A program made the position numbers and the translations under genes. DNA of 5,760 nt from the NCBI GenBank assembly GCA_030765245.1, contig JAVCCX010000151.1, forward strand, positions 1-5,760, given 5' to 3'. Positions 1 through 4,799 of this stretch are shown in pieces. Within the stretch, counting starts at the first letter, position 1, and each line of letters begins with the position of its first letter. The stretch comes from Candidatus Zophobacter franzmannii. GTDB taxonomy: Bacteria > Cloacimonadota > Cloacimonadia > Cloacimonadales > JAFGVF01. Below the pieces are notes generated by a model that searched no databases, was not told the DNA's origin, and was given only the letters and a program-made list of their open reading frames with translations.

Positions 1-2094
1 CAACTCTTTGAATTCGTTCAGGATTTCTACGAGATGGCTGACCCGTATCTGCAGAAAGCATTGAAGGAGTTAACCCCGATAGAGAAAGAGATTCTCAGTA
101 AGTTTGCCTTTACCAGTTTTATGGAGAGTGAAGATTCACTCAAATATCAGAACCTCTTTGAAAAGCTTGCTTTGAGCTGGAGAGACCCTGATAATGAAGT
201 AGATAATTTAATTGAACTACAAGCTATTATTGCTAAAGTAAACTTCCAATCCTTAATGGAAGCAGGATATATCATCCATCTATGTGGAGAGCTTATTAAA
301 GATAACTACAACTCTCTAGAATTCACGAAAGCGAAACCTATCTCAATAGAAACAGAGTGGGGGTGGATGGCGTTTGGTAGTGAAAAAGATGATAACTATA
401 AAGGCTCGTACTGCTTTATCTTTGAACCCGATGGTAATGACACATATCGCAATATCACCAGTCCTGCGAACCCATTCCAAATCATTATAGATGGTAAGGG
501 CGACGACTATTATAAAGGGACAGAAGTTGCATCTTTATTTGGAGCACAATTCAGTGTTGTAATCGGCTATGACTTGCAAGGTGATGATACTTATCTCGGT
601 GATGACTTCAGTTTTGCTGCCTTTTTCGGATACCAGTTCTTTGAGGATTCACAAGGTTCAGATTTATATAGGGGCGAAGTGTACTCTATTGCTGCCGCAT
701 CTTATGGTATCTCGATCATAAGAGATAGAAATGGAGATGATAGATATTCAACTGCAATGTATGGCGAAGCCTTTGGCGGAACCCTAGGAATTGGAGCATT
801 GATGGATATGGGGGGTGACGACTCATATCTTGCAGGTGGTAAGCATCTGCATAAGCCATTGGCACCTTTTGACTATCTCTGCATGGCTCAAGGTTTTGGC
901 TTTGGTGTTAGACCTGACTATGCCGGAGGTATAGGATTACTTTATGATAGAGACGGTAACGATAGTTATCAGGGTGGTGTATATTCACAAGCCGGTGGTT
1001 ATTGGTATGCTCTTGGACTTCTTCTTGATGAAAAAGGAAATGATTTCTACAACTCAGTCTATTATCCACAGGGTACCGGTATTCATCTTGCTGCGGGCTT
1101 CCTCTGGGATGGCGAAGGTGAAGATAGTTACTACTCAAAACATGGTCCCGGACAGGGAGCAGGTCATGACTATGGAGTCGGTTTCTTAGTTGATAGAGGT
1201 GGCGATGACCATTACTCTATCGAAGGTGGAAATGGACTCGGGCTCACTAATTCAGTTGGTATATTCCTTGATGTAAGCGGTAATGACCGTTATGAAAGAG
1301 AGAATAAACAGAGTTTTGGTTATGCAAATACAGCTCGTAGTACCGGTGGAATTGGTATCTTCTTAGACCTACAAGGTGAAGATATCTATAATACCGAGAC
1401 TTGCGGAAACGATACATCCTGGGTTAATGGGCATTGGGGTATTGGACTCGATACACTGTTTACTGTCATTGAAAAGAAGGATGTTGAGAAGCTTGCAGAA
1501 GAGACTGTCGCTGAAGTAGATTCTTTAGCCTCTGTTGAAGAGCTCTTTGCAATTGCGTGTGAGTGGGAAGTTGGTAGTGCGGAAGAAAGAGTTAAGAATG
1601 CCCGTAAATACCTCTTAAAACAGGAAGTTGAAGCATCTAAATATATTGCTGAGACTGCAATGGATAGTAAATCCAGTCTTACCAAAAGAGCAATCTACGA
1701 CTTTGCCAAGAATTCCGACCTATTTAAACTAACCTTCGATATGGGATTTGAACACGAGGATAGCCTGGTGGTTAAAAACTACATCGCACTTACTGCTAAT
1801 TTAGCTGACAGTACCCATGTTGGAAGGCTTAAACAGTTCCTTGCTGAGGAGAAGTATGTCAGTAATGTACTTGCTGCTTTAGGAAGTTTTAAAACCGATG
1901 AATCATTAGAGATTATCAGCGAGTATGTTGATTCACCTTCTGAGAAATTAAGATTTACTGTCGCTTCCATCCTTAAAAGCTTTAAAACAGATGAGGCAGA
2001 TGCAGTCTTGTTCACAATGAGGTATGATGATTCCTTCCTTGTGAGAAGTCTGGTCAGGATCTATCAGGAAACTAAACTGCAGGAACAGGAATAG
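1..2094 (+). CDS. GDDxY-repeat protein with HEAT-like C-terminus, 5' partial
   Basis: I do not recognise a named gene. Residue numbers count from the Met at 34. That Met is probably internal: the frame is open from base 1 and the preceding 11 codons (QLFEFVQDFYE) continue the same helical, acidic sequence. A weak AGGA at 20-23 keeps 34 possible as the start. Domains: residues 1-110 look alpha-helical. Residues 119-452 carry about 13 repeats of the form (I/L/F)xDxxG(D/N/E)DxY, with Tyr at 122, 138, 160, 187, 212, 238, 265, 312, 339, 366, 394, 420 and 452. Most are 25-28 residues apart and are preceded by a Gly-rich GxGxx strand. Residues 520-680 are helical HEAT-like repeats, with SFKTDE occurring twice, 31 residues apart. 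The acidic turns resemble Ca-binding RTX-type or beta-solenoid turns, but the unit is about 27 residues, not nine. Because the N-terminus is missing, a signal peptide cannot be judged. Inference: a structural or binding protein, possibly exported. No catalytic motif is seen. Confidence 0.85.
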   Translation, partial: QLFEFVQDFYEMADPYLQKALKELTPIEKEILSKFAFTSFMESEDSLKYQNLFEKLALSWRDPDNEVDNLIELQAIIAKVNFQSLMEAGYIIHLCGELIKDNYNSLEFTKAKPISIETEWGWMAFGSEKDDNYKGSYCFIFEPDGNDTYRNITSPANPFQIIIDGKGDDYYKGTEVASLFGAQFSVVIGYDLQGDDTYLGDDFSFAAFFGYQFFEDSQGSDLYRGEVYSIAAASYGISIIRDRNGDDRYSTAMYGEAFGGTLGIGALMDMGGDDSYLAGGKHLHKPLAPFDYLCMAQGFGFGVRPDYAGGIGLLYDRDGNDSYQGGVYSQAGGYWYALGLLLDEKGNDFYNSVYYPQGTGIHLAAGFLWDGEGEDSYYSKHGPGQGAGHDYGVGFLVDRGGDDHYSIEGGNGLGLTNSVGIFLDVSGNDRYERENKQSFGYANTARSTGGIGIFLDLQGEDIYNTETCGNDTSWVNGHWGIGLDTLFTVIEKKDVEKLAEETVAEVDSLASVEELFAIACEWEVGSAEERVKNARKYLLKQEVEASKYIAETAMDSKSSLTKRAIYDFAKNSDLFKLTFDMGFEHEDSLVVKNYIALTANLADSTHVGRLKQFLAEEKYVSNVLAALGSFKTDESLEIISEYVDSPSEKLRFTVASILKSFKTDEADAVLFTMRYDDSFLVRSLVRIYQETKLQEQE
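388..1389 (+). repeat. Protein-level tandem repeats (GDDxY units)
   Basis: This stretch encodes about 13 degenerate repeats in the large upstream protein. The core is a hydrophobic strand, then DxxG, then an acidic pair and x-Tyr, for example DGKGDDYY, DLQGDDTY, DRNGDDRY, DMGGDDSY, DRDGNDSY, DRGGDDHY and DVSGNDRY. Tyr-to-Tyr spacing is mainly 25-28 residues, with one 47-residue interval (265 to 312) holding an insertion and one of 32 near the end. The repeats are diverged at DNA level, so they are old and under protein selection, not a recent DNA expansion. The regular period suggests one coil of a beta-solenoid or blade per unit, which is inference. Confidence 0.8.
1591..2073 (+). other. HEAT-like helical repeat region of the repeat protein
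   Basis: The last third of the protein is predicted helical, with alternating hydrophobic positions. Two units align around SFKTDE (Phe619 and Phe650), giving a 31-residue period typical of HEAT/armadillo-type repeats. The units read roughly as a helix ending in LGSFKTDE, then a second helix beginning SLEIISEYV. HEAT repeats are usually protein-interaction scaffolds, so this end may bind a partner. The boundaries are approximate. Confidence 0.6.
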
Positions 2095-2105
2095 ATTATA
2101 GAATT

Positions 2106-2162
2106 TGTAGGGGATGTTGAATTCATTCCGTAAACGATGTAGGGGTCGATTGCGTCGATCCC
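2106..2162. repeat. TGTAGGGG direct repeat, possible REP-like element
   Basis: TGTAGGGG occurs at 2106-2113 and again at 2138-2145, 32 bases apart. The second copy opens the GC-rich hairpin described as the terminator. GTAGGGG-plus-hairpin units are a common look for dispersed extragenic palindromes, but copy number elsewhere in the genome cannot be seen here. Confidence 0.3.
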
Positions 2163-2168
2163 TCTTTT
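2142..2168 (+). terminator. Terminator-like hairpin after the repeat protein
   Basis: An 8-bp stem (2142-2149 GGGGTCGA with 2155-2162 TCGATCCC, one G-U pair) closes a 5-base loop and is followed by TCTTTT and further T-rich sequence. It lies 47 bases after the stop codon at 2092-2094, a reasonable place for intrinsic termination. The T-tract is interrupted. The stem also belongs to a TGTAGGGG direct repeat, so it could instead be part of a REP-like element. Confidence 0.5.
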
Positions 2169-2197
2169 CGTTATTTTCAAAACCAATTAATTGTTAC

Positions 2198-2222
2198 AAA
2201 AAAGGTAGGTGTAAGACCTACC
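2198..2222 (-). terminator. Minus-strand terminator hairpin
   Basis: A perfect 7-bp inverted repeat (GGTAGGT at 2204-2210, ACCTACC at 2216-2222, 5-base loop) is flanked by six A at 2198-2203. Read on the minus strand this is a stem-loop followed directly by TTTTTT, the classic intrinsic terminator form. It would stop leftward transcripts that pass the aldolase terminator at 2472-2496 before they run antisense into the repeat-protein gene. Confidence 0.6.
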
Positions 2223-2226
2223 CTTA

Positions 2227-2328
2227 TGTCATACTGACAGTGCTACGAAGTCGTGTGTTGGAGTATGAGCAAATTGTTCCTTCGATAAATTCTCTTTTGC
2301 TGTGCACAGAAGAAAACTCTGGATGACA
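2227..2328. repeat. MITE-like or dispersed repeat remnant (TGTCAT...ATGACA)
   Basis: This 102-bp noncoding stretch begins TGTCAT (2227-2232) and ends ATGACA (2323-2328), so the ends are inverted repeats. Inside are an inverted CGAAG (2246-2250) / CTTCG (2280-2284) pair and a perfect 10-bp palindrome CTGTGCACAG (2300-2309). The pattern recalls widespread intergenic repeats that open TGTCATxCTGA and close GGATGACA. Internal pairing is imperfect, so it would be a decayed copy. The family assignment is inference. Confidence 0.4.
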
Positions 2329-2471
2329 GTTTGTTTTTTTATCGGGTAGGGAATCTTGCTATGATTCTACTCAAATCAAGGATCAGAAGTTCACTTTATA
2401 AGACTAAATTCAGCAAACAAAAGCCAGACTTAAAGGGCAATGCTTTTAAAGTAGCTGAAGGAAAACATATT
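2329..2471. other. Intergenic stretch with no supported feature
   Basis: This is the remainder of the 409-bp spacer between the two convergent genes. It is AT-rich, starts with a T-run at 2334-2340, and shows no hairpin, promoter or coding signal that I can support. A 48-codon open frame from 2361 runs through the terminator and is rejected as a gene. Confidence 0.5.
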
Positions 2472-2496
2472 AAAAGGCGGACTTGTTCCGCCTTTT
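2472..2496 (-). terminator. Bidirectional intrinsic terminator of the aldolase gene
   Basis: A perfect 10-bp stem (AAAAGGCGGA at 2472-2481 with TCCGCCTTTT at 2487-2496, 5-base loop) has A-runs on one side and T-runs on the other, so it works in both directions. It sits 7 bases beyond the stop codon of the minus-strand aldolase gene and is its obvious terminator. Rightward transcripts from the repeat-protein gene would also stop here. Confidence 0.9.
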
Positions 2497-2503
2497 ATAT
2501 ATT

Positions 2504-3139
2504 CTAACTTAAGTTCTTTCTAATATCTTGTAGTTTGTGGACATCATCAGATGACAATTCACGCAATCTATCTATTTTTAAAAGATTGATATAAACCGCA
2601 GCACAATGCTCAAGAGTTTCCACTTTTTGATATACAGATTCAAGTTCTGATCCAAATACAACAGCCCCATGATGTTCTAATAAAAGAGCAGAATTGGATT
2701 CAATTTTGCCATTGAGGTCAGCAAATATTTCTTCAGTACCCGGAGTTCCATACTTCAAAAGAGGAACAGATCCAAGAGTGATAATGAGCTCAGACATAAA
2801 GGGTTTATCAAGTGGAAGTCCGGCACAGGCAAGGGTTGAAGAGTGAACAGAATGTGTGTGGCATATTGCTTTGACATCAGCTCTTTGGTTATAAATGGCT
2901 AAATGTAACTTAAATTCAGACGATGGTTTGCCCGTACAATCAATAGTTTCACCCTGCGAGTCAACTAGGAGAATATCTTCTTCAGTTAGTGCTCCTTTAA
3001 TAATTCCTGATGCGGTAACAAGAAAACGGTGGGCAGATAGTTTAACGCTGATGTTTCCATCTGTTGCTGCAAGATAACCTTTTTGATATAGTTTTTTACC
3101 AACATCTATCATTTCCTGCTTTGCTTTTAGTATATCCAT
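2504..3139 (-). CDS. Class II aldolase/adducin family, FucA-like sugar-phosphate aldolase
   Basis: A 211-residue cytoplasmic zinc aldolase matching the length of E. coli L-fuculose-1-phosphate aldolase (215). Such enzymes cleave ketose 1-phosphates to dihydroxyacetone phosphate and an aldehyde. Visible landmarks: the phosphate-binding segment DGNIS (Asn29) and TASG (42-45); KPSSE with Glu75 (FucA Glu73); HTH with zinc ligands His94 and His96 (FucA His92 and His94); and LLLEHHG with His157 (FucA His155), where the HHG wording also matches FucA. The catalytic Tyr113 of FucA has no clear counterpart (Phe114/Met115 in my hand alignment), and the FucA C-terminal Tyr is not obvious, so the substrate may differ: 5-deoxyribulose-, methylthioribulose-, rhamnulose- or ribulose-phosphate relatives are alternatives. 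The start at 3139 has a strong AAGGGG site 5 bases upstream. It is a single gene with its own promoter and terminator. No kinase or isomerase gene is adjacent, so the pathway is unknown. Confidence 0.9.
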   Translation of the reverse strand: MDILKAKQEMIDVGKKLYQKGYLAATDGNISVKLSAHRFLVTASGIIKGALTEEDILLVDSQGETIDCTGKPSSEFKLHLAIYNQRADVKAICHTHSVHSSTLACAGLPLDKPFMSELIITLGSVPLLKYGTPGTEEIFADLNGKIESNSALLLEHHGAVVFGSELESVYQKVETLEHCAAVYINLLKIDRLRELSSDDVHKLQDIRKNLS

Positions 3140-3144
3140 TATAA

Positions 3145-3150
3145 CCCCTT
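3145..3150 (-). promoter_or_regulatory. Ribosome binding site of the aldolase gene
   Basis: AAGGGG on the minus strand lies 5 bases before the ATG at 3139-3137. It fixes this Met as the start. Confidence 0.75.
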
Positions 3151-3183
3151 ATCATTGGAATGCCTACATAGTAAATAATTTAT

Positions 3184-3212
3184 TTGACACAACTTATAGG
3201 ATATTGATTAAT
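3184..3212 (+). promoter_or_regulatory. Candidate sigma70-type promoter for cardiolipin synthase
   Basis: A consensus TTGACA (3184-3189) is followed after 17 bases by ATTAAT (3207-3212, four of six matches to TATAAT). The start would fall near 3219, about 25 bases before the ATG. The -10 is weaker than that of the opposing promoter. The two promoters interleave completely, so polymerase binding should be mutually exclusive. Confidence 0.45.
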
Positions 3213-3220
3213 TCTGTCAA
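3193..3220 (-). promoter_or_regulatory. Sigma70-type promoter for the aldolase gene
   Basis: On the minus strand a consensus TTGACA (-35, 3220-3215) is followed after 16 bases by TATAAG (-10, 3198-3193, five of six matches). Transcription would start near 3186, giving a leader of about 45 bases that includes the AAGGGG site. It overlaps the plus-strand promoter. Confidence 0.6.
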
Positions 3221-3231
3221 ACAATAATTCA

Positions 3232-3240
3232 AAGGAAGGA
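3232..3240 (+). promoter_or_regulatory. Ribosome binding site of cardiolipin synthase
   Basis: AAGGAAGGA offers two overlapping Shine-Dalgarno matches, 3-7 bases before ATG 3244. It supports this start over the in-frame ATG at 3262. Confidence 0.75.
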
Positions 3241-3243
3241 CAA

Positions 3244-4797
3244 ATGGTTAGAAGAGACAAGATGTCAGGTATTTTCAAAGTGACAATCATTGTTTTAATC
3301 GCTCTTACCTTTCTATTAGTAATTGGTTATAGTATTGTAGCCCCTCAAGGGAGTAAGTTCCTATACACTACTAAAGTTATCAGAAATGTTGCAAATACAC
3401 TCACAATAATCTTTATAATTACTGTAATCATCTTGGAAAATAAGAGTCCGATTAAAGCACTTGCCTGGATGTTAGCTCTTATCTCCATTCCTGTCGGTGG
3501 AATTTTTCTATATTTGTTCTTTGGTAGAAACTATCACAAACGAAAGATGTATAATCTTAAGGAGCTTACTGATAACAAAGAGATTTTAGCTCTTTATGAG
3601 TCTGAACTGCATATTTCAGATGCAGGAATGAAATACCTAACAGAACCATTTCAAGTGCTTACCGCAAAGCTTTTGTTCAACAATAGTAAGGCTTTCCTGA
3701 GTACTGATAATAAGGTTGAAGTTTATAAGGATGGGGTCGAGACATTCAAGAGTATCTTTGAACAACTTGAAAAGGCAAAATATCACATTCATCTCGAATA
3801 CTTTGCTGTTGGGCATGATGGTATTGGAAACACATTAAAGAAAGTCCTAATTCAAAAGGCATCTGAGGGTGTGAAAGTTAGGTTTATTATTGATTATGTT
3901 GGGAGTTTACGCCTAAAGAAAAGTTATCGTAAAGAACTTAAAGATGCAGGAGTGGAGCTTGTTGAGTTTGCACCCACTGTGTTTCAATTTGTTAATAGTA
4001 GTTTAAACTATCGTAATCATAGAAAGATTATTGTTATTGATGGAGAAGTAGGTTTTGTTGGTGGTTTGAACATCGGTGATAGCTATGTTGGAAAGAATAA
4101 GCATTTTGGGTATTGGCGAGATTCTCATTTAATGCTACACGGTGAAGCAGTGAAATCATTACAAGCGATCTTTCTCACAGACTGGAACTTTGTCACTGGA
4201 GAGCTACTCCTAGAAATGGAGTATTTCCCTCCTACTTCAATTGTAAACTATAATCCAATGCAGATTGTCGCCAGCGGTCCTGATGCAGACTGGTCGAGTA
4301 TTATGCAGGTGTACTTCTCAATGATAGCCGGTGCCCGACACTCCATTCAGATTTCAAGCCCTTATCTTGTGCTTGACGAGAGTTTGCAGATGGGGATTAA
4401 GACTGCAGCCCTAAGTGGGGTTGATGTTAAGATTATTATACCCGGTATGGCCGATCATCAGATAGTTTATTGGGGTACTCAGTCCTATATTGAAGACCTT
4501 TTGGAAGCGGGAGTAAAGATCTATCGTTATACACAAGGGTTTATTCATGCTAAGGTGTTGGTTGCTGATGGGGTTTGTGCCTCTGTGGGGACAGCTAATA
4601 TGGATATTAGAAGCTTTAATCATAACTTTGAAGTCAATGCCCTGTTGTATGGTGAAGAGACAATCAAGACCCTAATGACACAGTTTGAACAAGATTTAAA
4701 AGATAGCGAAGAGATAATACTAGAGGAGTTTAAGAAGCGTGGGACAATCGTGCGAATGAGAGAATCTATTTGTAGGTTGTTTTCGCCTCTATTATAA
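3244..4797 (+). CDS. cls: Cardiolipin synthase, phospholipase D superfamily
   Basis: A 517-residue inner-membrane enzyme of the bacterial Cls type, which joins two phosphatidylglycerols into cardiolipin with release of glycerol. The N-terminus has hydrophobic segments at about 10-32, 49-64 and 71-93. The last two, with ENKSPIKALAWML and the FGRNYHKRK end, form the PLD nuclease N-terminal (PLDc_N) domain seen in most Cls proteins. Two catalytic HKD motifs follow: His259-x-Lys261-x4-Asp266 (HRKIIVID, then GFVGGLNIG) and His435-x-Lys437-x4-Asp442 (HAKVLVAD, then SVGTANMDIRSFNHNFE). Both are intact, and the length is close to the usual 480-510. The start at 3244 has a strong ribosome site. The stop is 2 bases before the methyltransferase gene, so the two are probably one operon. 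The family also contains ClsB/ClsC and other phosphatidyltransferases, but the membrane domain plus these motifs favours the ClsA-like class. The paralogue cannot be decided from the window. Confidence 0.95.
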   Translation: MVRRDKMSGIFKVTIIVLIALTFLLVIGYSIVAPQGSKFLYTTKVIRNVANTLTIIFIITVIILENKSPIKALAWMLALISIPVGGIFLYLFFGRNYHKRKMYNLKELTDNKEILALYESELHISDAGMKYLTEPFQVLTAKLLFNNSKAFLSTDNKVEVYKDGVETFKSIFEQLEKAKYHIHLEYFAVGHDGIGNTLKKVLIQKASEGVKVRFIIDYVGSLRLKKSYRKELKDAGVELVEFAPTVFQFVNSSLNYRNHRKIIVIDGEVGFVGGLNIGDSYVGKNKHFGYWRDSHLMLHGEAVKSLQAIFLTDWNFVTGELLLEMEYFPPTSIVNYNPMQIVASGPDADWSSIMQVYFSMIAGARHSIQISSPYLVLDESLQMGIKTAALSGVDVKIIIPGMADHQIVYWGTQSYIEDLLEAGVKIYRYTQGFIHAKVLVADGVCASVGTANMDIRSFNHNFEVNALLYGEETIKTLMTQFEQDLKDSEEIILEEFKKRGTIVRMRESICRLFSPLL

Positions 4798-4799
4798 TT

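Larger units (their letters stand above)
3183..3221. promoter_or_regulatory. Inverted repeat TTTGACA-N25-TGTCAAA spanning the divergent promoters
   Basis: TTTGACA (3183-3189) and TGTCAAA (3215-3221) are perfect 7-base inverted arms around a centre near 3202, between the aldolase and cardiolipin synthase genes. Both arms contain the -35 boxes, so the symmetry may simply come from two consensus -35 sequences. It could also be an operator. No regulator gene is nearby. Confidence 0.4.

Noticed and set aside
388..1389. CRISPR array or DNA-level tandem repeat
   Set aside because: Periodicity exists only in the protein. The DNA copies differ widely and there are no constant repeats with unique spacers.
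388..1389. Calling the protein an RTX toxin or haemolysin
   Set aside because: The acidic Gly-Asp turns are similar, but the nonapeptide GGxGxDxUx period is absent and no type I secretion genes are visible.
1386..1685. 99-codon minus-strand open frame inside the repeat-protein gene
   Set aside because: It is antisense to a well-supported coding region and Ser/Thr-rich, as expected from the reverse complement of acidic helical codons. No start signals are seen.
2114..2326. 70-codon plus-strand open frame after the repeat protein
   Set aside because: It runs through two hairpins and the repeat-like element, has a basic, low-quality composition, no convincing ribosome site and no recognisable domain.
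2361..2507. 48-codon plus-strand open frame in the convergent spacer
   Set aside because: It has only a weak GGGA-like site upstream, passes through the strong terminator at 2472-2496 and overlaps the aldolase stop. The composition looks like noncoding DNA.
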